DNA from: DASRAU01 sp035638075
GTDB lineage: Bacteria > Acidobacteriota > Polarisedimenticolia > Gp22-AA2
Assembly: GCA_035638075.1 (NCBI GenBank)
Contig: DASRAU010000039.1
Coordinates: 19,400-83,399, forward strand
Reading direction: 5' to 3'
DNA length: 64,000 nucleotides
Part shown: in pieces, positions 36,480 through 43,942 of the stretch
How the letters are laid out: each line of letters begins with the position of its first letter
Position numbering within the stretch: position 1 is the stretch's first letter
The notes under the pieces: model-generated
What the model saw: the letters and a program-made list of their open reading frames with translations, nothing else
What the model was told of the DNA's origin: nothing
The model's database searches: none
Translations under genes and position numbers: made by a program

Positions 36480-37171
36480 CGCGATTCCTCCTGAGCCGGC
36501 GCTCCCGGGATCGGCACGCCCGCGGGCAGCTTCGGCGGCCAGACGCGGTGGCCGAAGCCGATGCCGACGTGGAAGAGGTCCTGCGAGCGAGTGCCGATGC
36601 CGAAGTCGTGCTCGACGCCGGCGGTGAGCTGCACGTGCATGCCGAACCAGAGGATCCCCTCGACGCCGGGACCGACGAACCCGCCGAAGCCCTCGTGCGG
36701 CGACTCGGTGCGGTATTCGAAGCCATGGTTGATCAGGAGGCCGAGCCCGCCCCACTTCCTGAACCACGGGATGGCGGTGAGCTGGATGCCGATGCCGTAG
36801 ACATCGAGATCGCCTCCCTGCTGGAACGACAACCAGGTCTCCGCCTTGCCGATGATGTGCTTGACCTGTCCCTGCGGGCCGAACGAGAAGCGGAGTCCCT
36901 TGACGTTCGTCCCGTCGGTCTCCTCCGCGAACGTGGGCGTGAGGGAGAAGAACCCGCCGAACTGGTAGTCGTGCCACCAGTCGGCCGGCTTCTGACCGGC
37001 CTCGGGCTCGGGCACCGGGTCGACTGCCGGGGTCGGACTCGCCGGGATTTCGCCCGCTCCGACGAGCCCGAACGGGGCTGCCGCAAGCAGAAGCGCAACC
37101 GCTGAAAGGGACGATTTCCGAGGTGACAGGCTGCGCCTGACGTGGCGCTCCTGATTTCCTGACATCCGCAT
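36476..37171 (-). CDS. predicted outer-membrane beta-barrel protein of unknown function
   Basis: A 231-residue exported protein with a signal peptide (first 40 or so residues) and a Pro-rich linker. The remainder alternates hydrophobic and polar residues in strands (FGGFFSLTPTFAEE, LRFSFGPQGQVKHIIG, YGIGIQLTAIPW, GMHVQLTAGVEHDFGIG) and ends in a barrel-like segment, so an outer-membrane barrel is likely. The ATG at 37171 has a GGGGAGG ribosome site; ATG 37165 is an alternative. It leads the operon with the VOC and M23 genes, and lies 93 bases from the divergent SYLF gene. Confidence 0.65.
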   Translation of the reverse strand: MRMSGNQERHVRRSLSPRKSSLSAVALLLAAAPFGLVGAGEIPASPTPAVDPVPEPEAGQKPADWWHDYQFGGFFSLTPTFAEETDGTNVKGLRFSFGPQGQVKHIIGKAETWLSFQQGGDLDVYGIGIQLTAIPWFRKWGGLGLLINHGFEYRTESPHEGFGGFVGPGVEGILWFGMHVQLTAGVEHDFGIGTRSQDLFHVGIGFGHRVWPPKLPAGVPIPGAPAQEESR

Positions 37172-37202
37172 CCAACCTCCCCTGACGGGCGAACGCCCTC
37201 GC

Positions 37203-37218
37203 TGGCACTACCGTTGCG
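37203..37218 (+). promoter_or_regulatory. sigma-54 promoter match before the first SYLF gene
   Basis: TGGCACTACCGTTGCG matches TGGCACG-N4-TTGCW at 10 of 12 defined positions, with GG and GC ten bases apart. It is 47 bases upstream of the ATG at 37265. Confidence 0.6.
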
Positions 37219-37264
37219 ACACGTTCTGATCGCGATGCACCGTTTTCAACGAAAGGAGTGTGCC

Positions 37265-38014
37265 ATGCGAAAGCTGATGTTCGTACCCGCTCTCCTGGTG
37301 GCCGGGCTGCTGGCCGCGCCGCTGGTCACGGCCAACGACAAAGACAAGACGTATGAGGAGAAGGACAAGAAAGAGGTGAAGGTGTCGGCCGAGGACAAGC
37401 AGAAGGCCGAGGCGCGTCTCACGGAGGCCGAAGAGGTCCTGAAGGCTTCGGTGACGGCTCCCGATCAGGGGATTCCGAAGAACCTGCTCGAGAGGGCCGA
37501 GTGCGTCGGCGTGTTCCCCGGCGTGAAGAAGGGCGCTCTCATCGTCGGCGGCGCCGGCGGCAAGGGCGTCTTCACCTGCAAGAACGGCAACGGGATGACC
37601 GGGCCGGCCTTCTTCAAGATCGGCGGCCCCAGCATCGGCTGGCAGGCCGGCGTCGAGTCGGCCGACCTCGTCCTGCTGATCATGAACAAGGAAGGGATCG
37701 ACAAGCTCCTGACCGACAAGTTCAAGATCGGCGCGGATGCGACGGCCGCTGCGGGCCCGGTGGGCCGCAACACCCAGGCTTCCACCGACGCGCTGCTGCA
37801 CTCGCAGATCCTGTCCTGGTCGCGCACGCGCGGCCTGTTCGCGGGCATCTCCCTCGAGGGGATGGTCATGACGCAGGACAAGGAGGACAACGCGTCCATC
37901 TACGGCAAGGCGGTCGAGGCGCGTGAGATCCTGACCACCGACACGCTGCAGGTCCCTCAAGTCGCCAAGTCGTTCGTGAAGACCACGGAGCAGTACGTCC
38001 GGCCGGTGTCGTGA
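37265..38014 (+). CDS. exported SYLF/Ysc84-domain lipid-binding protein, copy 1
   Basis: A 249-residue exported protein with a signal peptide of about 20 residues (LVAGLLAAPLVTA). The SYLF fold is clear: VGVFPGVKKGALIVGGAGG, GKGVFTCKNGNGMTGPAFF, GWQAGVESADLVLLIMNK, and the end segment ILSWSRTRGLFAGISLEGMV. SYLF proteins bind phospholipids and localise to envelope or stress sites. AAGGAG stands upstream of the ATG at 37265; the longer in-frame TTG at 37214 falls in the -12 element. A strong terminator follows. The paralogue at 40599 has the same length. Confidence 0.9.
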   Translation: MRKLMFVPALLVAGLLAAPLVTANDKDKTYEEKDKKEVKVSAEDKQKAEARLTEAEEVLKASVTAPDQGIPKNLLERAECVGVFPGVKKGALIVGGAGGKGVFTCKNGNGMTGPAFFKIGGPSIGWQAGVESADLVLLIMNKEGIDKLLTDKFKIGADATAAAGPVGRNTQASTDALLHSQILSWSRTRGLFAGISLEGMVMTQDKEDNASIYGKAVEAREILTTDTLQVPQVAKSFVKTTEQYVRPVS

Positions 38015-38050
38015 AGCTCTGAAGCTCACGACGACCGGCTGGATTCAGGA

Positions 38051-38083
38051 GCGGCCCGCCCTTCGGGGCGGGCCGCGACCTTT
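38051..38083 (+). terminator. rho-independent-like terminator after SYLF copy 1
   Basis: Stem arms GCGGCCCGCCC and GGGCGGGCCGC (11 bp) enclose TTCG, followed by GACCTTT. The stem sequence is shared with the terminator after SYLF copy 2. Confidence 0.75.
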
Positions 38084-38119
38084 CTGGCGGCCTCCGGGTG
38101 AGGTGCCGACGATGTCCGC

Positions 38120-38338
38120 TCAGCGGCCGAAGAACTGGATGAGATTGCCGGCGTTGTCGCGGATGGCGAAGTTGGCGCGCTGATTCCCCTTCGCCGGAAA
38201 TGGTCCGAAGGCGAGCGGGACACCCCGCTCGCGCAGCTTCGCGAGCGCCGCGTCGAAATCGGACACGATCACACCCGACCTCCGGATTCTCACTCGGCAC
38301 GTCGGCCGAGGGACCACCGCGCGGGAGCTTACCGGACC
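38120..38338 (-). pseudogene. truncated VOC-domain remnant
   Basis: The last 52 or so codons read as the C-terminal half of a VOC/glyoxalase protein (VIVSDFDAALAKLRERG, NFAIRDNAGNLIQFFGR). No start or N-terminal module exists: upstream, at about 38270-38338, coding character appears in another frame (SADVPSENPEVG), which would require a frameshift to join. It immediately follows the DUF2442 stop on the same strand. Either a decayed gene or a short, unusual VOC fragment. Confidence 0.5.
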
Positions 38339-38602
38339 TCAGCTGTCGTCGCGCTGGAACTCACGCAGGAACGCGAGCGGGTCCACCGGTGTCAGCGAAT
38401 CGAGGTCGATCTCGGCGTTCAGATCGGGCCAGCGCAGATGGTCCGGGTCGGACAGCTCCACGTTGAGCACCTGGCCCACCGGGGCATTCTGGAGCCAGGG
38501 GAAATGCCCGTAGTCCAGGAAGAACTCCTGGTCGCCCGCCCGCACCTTCAGTCCATCCGGTGAGATCTGGAGAACTTCGGCCGAGACGGCTCGCGAAGCC
38601 AG
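38339..38602 (-). CDS. DUF2442 protein, apparent CTG start
   Basis: An 87-residue DUF2442-type protein. Recognisable segments are VLQISPDGLKVRAGDQEFFL, FPWLQNAPVGQVLNVE and DHLRWPDLNAEIDLDSL. The N-terminal beta strands of the family lie upstream of the first canonical start, GTG 38545. In that stretch the frame has no ATG, GTG or TTG, but a CTG at 38602 is preceded by AAGGAGG with a six-base gap, an ideal Shine-Dalgarno arrangement. I take CTG as the start. Some DUF2442 genes pair with DUF4160 in toxin-antitoxin-like pairs; no partner is visible. Function unknown. Confidence 0.7.
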   Translation of the reverse strand: MASRAVSAEVLQISPDGLKVRAGDQEFFLDYGHFPWLQNAPVGQVLNVELSDPDHLRWPDLNAEIDLDSLTPVDPLAFLREFQRDDS

Positions 38603-38620
38603 GCAGGTCCTCCTTCCCTC

Positions 38621-39445
38621 TTACCTCTGCAGGCTCGTGCAGAAGGCGCGCAGGCGCTTGTTGAACTCCGGCGCGTCGGTCCAGAACAGGGCGTGCGGGG
38701 CGCCCGGCACCAGGTCGACCACGGCTTTGGCGATCAGCGCCTTGTGGTCGTCCACGATCGACGGCTTGATCACCGTGTCGGCCGTGCCATGGGTCAGCAG
38801 CACCGGCACCCGCAGCCGCTTCAGGAGACCGTCGTTGTCGATGGCGCGCGCGAACAACCCCTGCCTCACGTAGGACGGGACCGACGCGCTGGCATCGAGC
38901 AGGCGGCCCGCCTCGTCCGCCGACAGGCCCCGCGGGATACAGAGCCGGATGAGCGACTCGAGCGCCACGCGGTTCTCGGCGGCGTTCTCCGAGAAGAAAC
39001 CCGGGACGAGCGCGAGGAACTCCGGGCTGATGACCGCCATGGCGGCATCGCTGCCGATCTTGCTGATGCCCCCGACGAACTGCAGGCCGCCGAGGTCGTC
39101 ATCGCCGTAGTGGCGGACGTAGTCGAGGGCGACGAGCGGTCCGTAGGACCAGCCCGACAGCACCGGCCGCTTCAACCCCAGCGCCTGGATGACGGCGCGG
39201 ATGTCGTCCGCCCACGCCTTCGTGTCGCCGTACGCATCGCGCGGCTTCTCCGAAGCGCCGTGACCGCGCAGGTCGAGAGCGACCAGGCGGTGATCCTTCG
39301 CCAGGTCGGATTCGAGCTGCCGCGCCCATGCCCCGCCTGACTGGGAGAATCCGTGAATGAAAACGATGGGCTGCGCGGCCGGCTCGCCGGTCTCCACGAC
39401 ATGGAGCTTCACGCCGCCGCCGCCCGTGACCTGGTGCTTCTTCAT
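38621..39445 (-). CDS. alpha/beta-fold hydrolase
   Basis: A 274-residue cytoplasmic alpha/beta hydrolase, near haloperoxidase/esterase types. Oxyanion-hole segment VFIHGFSQSGG, nucleophile elbow SGWSYGPL with the catalytic Ser, acid in LLTHGTADTVIKPS and catalytic His in GAPHALFW complete the triad. Substrate unknown. GGAGG precedes ATG 39445 (MKKHQVTGG). The longer in-frame start at 39496 is less likely. It ends 18 bases before the DUF2442 start. Confidence 0.88.
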   Translation of the reverse strand: MKKHQVTGGGGVKLHVVETGEPAAQPIVFIHGFSQSGGAWARQLESDLAKDHRLVALDLRGHGASEKPRDAYGDTKAWADDIRAVIQALGLKRPVLSGWSYGPLVALDYVRHYGDDDLGGLQFVGGISKIGSDAAMAVISPEFLALVPGFFSENAAENRVALESLIRLCIPRGLSADEAGRLLDASASVPSYVRQGLFARAIDNDGLLKRLRVPVLLTHGTADTVIKPSIVDDHKALIAKAVVDLVPGAPHALFWTDAPEFNKRLRAFCTSLQR

Positions 39446-39508
39446 GGCGCACCTCCAGGACCGAATCCGCGGGATGGGAGGGGGATCCGCCGCCATTCTA
39501 GGCGGAGA

Positions 39509-39733
39509 TCAGGACGTTCTCACCTCGATTCTCTTGGTCCGGCCGGTGGCGCCGGTTTTGATGGTGACGGCCGACTTCGGACAGCGGAAGTGCCCGGCCA
39601 CGAGGCGGACGAGCTCGTCGTTCGCCTTGCCGTCCACGGGCGGCGATTTCACGCGCGCGGTCCAGGTGCCGTCGCTCTCCTGCGTCAGCGACGAAGCGCG
39701 CGCGTTCGGTTTGACCTTCACCTGGAGAATCAA
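39509..39733 (-). CDS. DUF167 (YggU-like) protein
   Basis: A 74-residue protein of the DUF167/YggU family: ILQVKVKPNARASSL, ARVKSPPVDGKANDELVRL and VTIKTGATGRTKRIEV are typical. The family is small, cytoplasmic and of uncertain function. The start is TTG 39733, which gives the family-typical N-terminus; upstream extension reaches through the terminator hairpin and is excluded. There is no Shine-Dalgarno site. The gene starts 15 bases after the upstream terminator. Confidence 0.8.
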   Translation of the reverse strand: MILQVKVKPNARASSLTQESDGTWTARVKSPPVDGKANDELVRLVAGHFRCPKSAVTIKTGATGRTKRIEVRTS

Positions 39734-39747
39734 GCGTGGGCATCTTA

Positions 39748-39779
39748 AGAGAAAAGCCCCGCGCTGGCGGGGCTTCTCT
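39748..39779 (-). terminator. rho-independent terminator of the proline/serine/threonine-rich gene
   Basis: On the minus strand the stem GAAGCCCCGC/GCGGGGCTTTTC is followed by a T-rich tail. It lies 42 bases downstream of the stop of the gene at 39821, and just before the DUF167 start. Confidence 0.75.
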
Positions 39780-39820
39780 GCGGCTCGCCGGCCGGCCCGG
39801 CGCAAGCCTGGCCCGACTGG

Positions 39821-40399
39821 TCAACGACCGGTCGTGGAGCTCATGGGCGGCGTGGTCGGCGCGGTGCTGGGAGGCGTCTGCGACGGCGTCGTGGTCGGCG
39901 TGGGCGACGTCACGGTCGGCGCCGTGTACGGATTGCCGAACAGGCTGAACGGATTCAACAGCGTCGGCGCCGCGAAGATGCTGAAAGGGTTCAGGCTCGC
40001 GGGTCCGAGCAGGCCGAAGATGCCTGCCGCGGACGAGCTGCCGACCGATCCCCCGACGCCCGACTGGCTTCCCATCGTCGAGCCCGGCGAGGAGAAGACC
40101 AGGAAGCTGTTCGGGCTGAGGCCCGTGGTCGATCCACCGACGCCCCCGACCACATAAGGGCTGAAGGGAGACACTCCGGTCGGCATTCCGAAGCCGGTTC
40201 CACCGGGAACGCCGTTCGGGTTGGTGCCCAGCGGGTTGGCAGGGTTGTACGGCGGCCCGAAGACCGGCGACGTCGGCGACACGGGAGACGTCGGTGACGC
40301 TGGAGTCGTCGGAGACGTGGGAGAGGTCGGCGTCGTCTGCGCGAACGCCACGCTCCCGCACATCACCGACAGGCTCAAGAGCAGGGCTGCTTTTCTCAT
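39821..40399 (-). CDS. secreted proline/serine/threonine-rich low-complexity protein
   Basis: A 192-residue exported protein. The signal peptide MRKAALLLSLSVMCGSVAFA is classical. Residues about 22-46 are short PTSP-type repeats, the centre is Gly/Ser/Pro/Phe-rich with repeated LNPFSIF and LLNPFSLFGNP segments, and the last 35 residues are again Thr/Pro/Ser-rich. No enzyme motif is visible; it may be a wall or surface protein. GAGG precedes the ATG. A sigma-54-type promoter lies 28 bases upstream. The frame also continues upstream to 40951, but that stretch is antisense to SYLF copy 2. Confidence 0.72.
   Translation of the reverse strand: MRKAALLLSLSVMCGSVAFAQTTPTSPTSPTTPASPTSPVSPTSPVFGPPYNPANPLGTNPNGVPGGTGFGMPTGVSPFSPYVVGGVGGSTTGLSPNSFLVFSSPGSTMGSQSGVGGSVGSSSAAGIFGLLGPASLNPFSIFAAPTLLNPFSLFGNPYTAPTVTSPTPTTTPSQTPPSTAPTTPPMSSTTGR
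40267..40338 (-). repeat. short tandem codon repeats encoding PTSP units
   Basis: About eight degenerate 9-base units near the 5' end of the low-complexity gene encode TSP-, TTP- and ASP-type tripeptides. Such repeats can expand or contract. Confidence 0.55.
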
Positions 40400-40426
40400 G
40401 ACACACCTCGATTCGCATTCACCTCG

Positions 40427-40442
40427 TGCATGCGACGTGCCA
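40427..40442 (-). promoter_or_regulatory. sigma-54 promoter match before the low-complexity secreted gene
   Basis: The minus strand reads TGGCACGTCGCATGCA: 11 of 12 consensus positions of TGGCACG-N4-TTGCW, with GG and GC ten bases apart. It is 28 bases upstream of the ATG at 40399, giving a leader of about 18 bases. Confidence 0.65.
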
Positions 40443-40598
40443 TCGAAGACGCGCCCCCGGCCATCCTCACCCGCGCGGACCGATCGGCCGTCGGCCCATG
40501 ACTGACAGGCCTTTGCGGGGAACTGGCGATGGAGACACAGCGCCATCCGGCGCACAGTGGCGATGACGAAAGAATCGAACCAAGAAGGGAGTCCACGC

Positions 40599-41348
40599 AT
40601 GCGCAAAACGATCCGAATCCTTCCCGCTGTTCTCGTCGCCGGCCTGCTCGCCACGCCGGTGATGCTGCGGGCGGGCGACACGCACACGAGCGACGACGGG
40701 TACAAGTCCAGCCAGGCGAGCAAGTCCGCGAAGAAGGACGCCAAGACCGCGGCGAAGCTGTCCGACGCCGAAGCGGTGCTCAAGGCGGCGGCCGAGTCGA
40801 AAGACGAAGGCATTCCGCGCGACCTGCTCGAGAAGGCGAAGTGCGTCGGCGTCTTCCCGAGCTTCAAGAAGGTCGCCCTCGGAGTCGGCGGCGAAGGCGG
40901 CAAGGGCGTCTTCACGTGCCGCACCGACCACGGCATGAGCGGCCCGGCCATCTACAAGATCGGCGGCGGCAGCGTCGGCTGGCAGGCCGGCGTCAAGGAG
41001 GCCGACCTGGTGCTCCTCGTCATGGACGACGAAGCGATGAACAAGCTCCTGAACGACGATCACGTCGAGATCGGCACCGACGTCTCGGCCACGGCCGGTC
41101 CGGTCGGGCACGATGCGAAGATGACCGACACCCAGTCGAGCGCTCAGCTTCTGGCGTGGTCACGGACGCACGGCGCCTTTGCGGGGGCGTCCCTCGATGG
41201 CCTGGGGCTGAAGCAGGACGACGACGACAACGCGGAGCTCTACAACAAGACCGTCGGGGCCAAGGAAATCCTGACCAGCGACACGGACACCCTTCCGGTG
41301 CCGCAGGTGGCGCAGTCCTTCGTGAAGACGACCGAGCAGTACATGTAG
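40599..41348 (+). CDS. exported SYLF/Ysc84-domain lipid-binding protein, copy 2
   Basis: A 249-residue exported protein, the same length as copy 1 and clearly homologous: CVGVFPSFKKVALGVGGEGG, GKGVFTCRTDHGMSGPA, GWQAGVKEADLVLLVMDDE, LLAWSRTHGAFAGASLDGL and AQSFVKTTEQYM. Signal peptide of about 25 residues ends near MLRAGDTHT. The two differ most in the N-terminal Lys-rich linker. Start ATG 40599 has GGGAG upstream; an in-frame ATG at 40557 exists. No sigma-54 element is visible before this copy. A strong hairpin terminator follows. Confidence 0.9.
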   Translation: MRKTIRILPAVLVAGLLATPVMLRAGDTHTSDDGYKSSQASKSAKKDAKTAAKLSDAEAVLKAAAESKDEGIPRDLLEKAKCVGVFPSFKKVALGVGGEGGKGVFTCRTDHGMSGPAIYKIGGGSVGWQAGVKEADLVLLVMDDEAMNKLLNDDHVEIGTDVSATAGPVGHDAKMTDTQSSAQLLAWSRTHGAFAGASLDGLGLKQDDDDNAELYNKTVGAKEILTSDTDTLPVPQVAQSFVKTTEQYM

Positions 41349-41389
41349 CGCGCTGGTACCAGATCGCCTGCTGACGGCTCGGTCACTCG

Positions 41390-41426
41390 CTGCGGCCCGC
41401 CCCTCACAAGGCGGGCCGCAGTTTGT
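41390..41426 (+). terminator. terminator after SYLF copy 2
   Basis: Twelve-base arms CTGCGGCCCGCC and GGCGGGCCGCAG enclose an eight-base loop, then TTTGTT follows. The core GCGGCCCGCC matches the copy 1 terminator. Confidence 0.8.
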
Positions 41427-42026
41427 TCAGCGGGCGGCGTGGCGGGCGAGGCGCAGGTCGAGGTGCTTCTTCACGTCGGGCCACTCGGTCGTCAGGATGC
41501 TGTACATGACCGAGTCGCGCACCGATCCGTCCGGACGCAACTTGTGGTGCCGCAGCACGCCGTCCCGGCGCGCGCCGAGCGCCTCGATGGCGCGCTGCGA
41601 CGGGATGTTGAAGTTATCGGTGCGGAAGCCGACGACCCGGCAGCCGAGCGACTCGAACGCGTGCCCGAGCAGCAGCCGCTTGCACGCCGCGTTCACGTGG
41701 GTCCGCTGCCACGCGAGCGCGTACCAGGTGTAGCCGATCTCCACCCGGTCGATGGGCGCGTCGATGTCATGGAAACGCGTGCTGCCGACGATCGCGCCCG
41801 TCTTCGACTCGCGCACGGCCCACGGCAGCATGTGCCCGGCCTTTTGTCCCGCCAGCGCTTCGGCGATGTAGGCGCCGGTTTTCTCGCGCGGCGGCACGAA
41901 GGTGTAGAAGAGCTCCCACAGCCGGCCGTCCGCCGCCGCGGCCGCGAGCTCCTCCTCGTGCGACGGGGCCAGCGGCTCGAGCCGCACGCCGTGTCCTTCG
42001 AGAGTCACCGGGGCCGGATGGATCAC
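41427..42026 (-). CDS. GNAT-family N-acetyltransferase (RimJ/RimL-like)
   Basis: A 199-residue acetyltransferase of the RimL/RimJ type, with VTLEGHGVRLEPLAPSHEEE, GSTRFHDIDAPIDRVEIGYT, WQRTHVNAACKRLLLGHAF and RTDNFNIPSQRAIEALGARRDG. It should transfer acetyl from acetyl-CoA to an amine on a small molecule or protein. Start GTG 42026. The stop abuts the terminator of the convergent SYLF gene. Confidence 0.88.
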   Translation of the reverse strand: MIHPAPVTLEGHGVRLEPLAPSHEEELAAAAADGRLWELFYTFVPPREKTGAYIAEALAGQKAGHMLPWAVRESKTGAIVGSTRFHDIDAPIDRVEIGYTWYALAWQRTHVNAACKRLLLGHAFESLGCRVVGFRTDNFNIPSQRAIEALGARRDGVLRHHKLRPDGSVRDSVMYSILTTEWPDVKKHLDLRLARHAAR

Positions 42027-42075
42027 CGGCGCATTCTACCGAGTCCCATCGAGCCGGGCCCCGGCGACGCCCCGC

Positions 42076-42573
42076 TCACTTCGCCGCGGTGCGCTTCTGC
42101 GGATCGTCGGCCGGATTGATGTAGGTCAGAGCGAACGGCCCCAGGCCGTGCACCTGCACCACCGTGTCGGTTTTCGCGAACGCATAGTGATGCATCTGGG
42201 CGGGCAGCAGCGCGTAGCCGCCGGCGGCCAGCTCCTTCCCCGTGGCCTTGTCGAACTTGTCGCCCATGCCGAGGCCGAGCGTCCCCTGCAGCACCGTCAC
42301 GTGCTCGTCGGTCGGATGCCAGTGAGGCGCGATCTTGTAGCCGGCCGGCATCTTCAGGCGCACGACGAAGATGCCGCTCGCACCGGGATCGCCGGAGACC
42401 ACGGTGAAGGACATCCCCTTCTCGAACACCGGCGGAGGATCGCCCCACTTGAGATCGGCGGGCATGACCATCACGTGCGCCGGCTTCGCCCCCTCCTGGG
42501 CGAGAGCCACCGCCCCCGCCACGGCGAGGCAGGCCAGAACGACCGCCACACTCCACGAGCCAGGTCTTCGCAT
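42076..42573 (-). CDS. exported cupin-domain protein
   Basis: A 165-residue exported protein with a signal peptide (AGAVALAQ) and a cupin core (PHWHPTDEHVTVLQGTLGLG) containing the metal-binding His and Glu, plus MHHYAFAKTD. Cupins act as small enzymes or binders; this type is often found near redox or stress genes. A GGAGGTG ribosome site precedes ATG 42573. Function unknown. Confidence 0.85.
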   Translation of the reverse strand: MRRPGSWSVAVVLACLAVAGAVALAQEGAKPAHVMVMPADLKWGDPPPVFEKGMSFTVVSGDPGASGIFVVRLKMPAGYKIAPHWHPTDEHVTVLQGTLGLGMGDKFDKATGKELAAGGYALLPAQMHHYAFAKTDTVVQVHGLGPFALTYINPADDPQKRTAAK

Positions 42574-42665
42574 ATCCCACCTCCATGAGAGGAGCGGATT
42601 CTGCGACGGGGAACCGGTTCCTGTCCTTACCCGAGGTGCCGAAGGATTTTGCCCGGCGTCCGGCT

Positions 42666-43886
42666 TCATCGCGCCGGATCGAGCTCGTCGGCGAGCAGGC
42701 GCAGGAAGAGGCCGACGTCGGTGACGATCCCGGAGGCCTGGGCCGAGCCGCGATCGACGAGCTTGGTCACGACCGCCGGGTGGATGTCGACGCACACGGT
42801 CCGCACCCACGACGGCGTCATGTTGCCGACCCCGATGCCGTGCAGCATCGTCCCGAGGATGAGGACGAGATCGGCGCCTCGCAGGAGCGTGGCATAGCGC
42901 TCCTGCGCCTGCGTCATGTCCATCAGCGTGTCCGGAAGCGGCCCGTCGTCGCGGATCGAGCCCGCCAGCGCCAGATCGACCCGATGGACGATGCAGTCGT
43001 GCATCAGCCCCGACTTCAGGACGCCGCGCTCGACCGCCGCGCCGAGCGACCCGGCCATCCGGATGGCGTTGATGGCGCGCATGTGGTTGCGATGCCCCTC
43101 GTCCACCGGGATGCCGGTGGCCACGTCCACCCCGAGCGAGGTGTTGAACAGCGCCGCCTCGACGTCGTGCACCCCCAGCGCGTTGCCGGACAGCACCCCC
43201 TGGATGTAGCCGCCGCGCACCAGGCGCCCGAGGTGCCGCGTCCCGCCGGTGTGCACCACCACCGGCCCCGGCACCGCGATGGTGCGGCCGCGACGCGCCC
43301 GGATGGCGCGCATCGCCTCGGCGAGCTGCGCCACCGCCAGCTCGACGCGCCGCTCCGACGAGACCTCGTTGTTCATGAACACGAAGTCCGCCTTCTCGCG
43401 CTCGCGAAACGGCGGGAAGACCTGCACGCCGGCGAGCCCGGCGACGACCTGGTCGCCCGCCTTCACGTCGCGCAGCTTCACGCAGCGCGCCCGGTCGCCT
43501 TCGACCACGATGACCGCGTCCATGCGCTGGTCGGCGACGTCGAGGAAGCGCCCGCCGTGGTAGACGCGCGTGCGGTGGTTGGTGGTCGAGTAGAAATCGT
43601 CCGGCACCGTGCCGTCCGCGGCCGACGGCTTCAGCACGATCGCCCGGCTCTCGTCCACCGGATGGCAGCCGAGCGCGGTCAAGTTCTCGAGGATGCGCTC
43701 GAGGCGCTCCGGCTCGGCGGCGCTGACCGTCATCTCGACGCGCGAGAAATCCGACACCGTGCGGCCGATGTCGAAGCGCAGCAGCTCGTACGTGCCGCCG
43801 TTCTCGACCACGATGGCGAGGAACTTCGACATCAGGCCCGAGTCGATGAGGTGGCCTTCGGCGACCAGACGGCGCGGCTGGCTCAT
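42666..43886 (-). CDS. TIGR00300-family protein (LOR/SDH domain, archaeal ornithine cyclodeaminase-like)
   Basis: A 406-residue protein with the family features of TIGR00300/LOR-SDH proteins: VAEGHLIDSGLMSKFLAIVVENGG at the start (given here from residue 8 only in part), ADFVFMNNEVSSERR, VVVHTGGTRHLGRLV, GVLSGNALGVHDVE and GNMTPSWVRTVCVDIHP. Characterised relatives include the archaeal NAD-dependent ornithine cyclodeaminase and the C-terminal part of cyanobacterial AgrE. It may turn ornithine into proline, but this bacterial copy has not been tested. Start ATG 43886 has no clear ribosome site. It is preceded by the small TonB-like lipoprotein gene in the same direction. Confidence 0.75.
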   Translation of the reverse strand: MSQPRRLVAEGHLIDSGLMSKFLAIVVENGGTYELLRFDIGRTVSDFSRVEMTVSAAEPERLERILENLTALGCHPVDESRAIVLKPSAADGTVPDDFYSTTNHRTRVYHGGRFLDVADQRMDAVIVVEGDRARCVKLRDVKAGDQVVAGLAGVQVFPPFREREKADFVFMNNEVSSERRVELAVAQLAEAMRAIRARRGRTIAVPGPVVVHTGGTRHLGRLVRGGYIQGVLSGNALGVHDVEAALFNTSLGVDVATGIPVDEGHRNHMRAINAIRMAGSLGAAVERGVLKSGLMHDCIVHRVDLALAGSIRDDGPLPDTLMDMTQAQERYATLLRGADLVLILGTMLHGIGVGNMTPSWVRTVCVDIHPAVVTKLVDRGSAQASGIVTDVGLFLRLLADELDPAR

Positions 43887-43942
43887 GGAGGGCGAATCAT
43901 AACCCGCCGGCCGTGCCGCGCCGGGGCGGGCGGCGCGCGGTG

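Noticed and set aside
40486..40500. possible sigma-54 element before SYLF copy 2
   Set aside because: The -12 part is present but the GG of the -24 element is not at the right distance.
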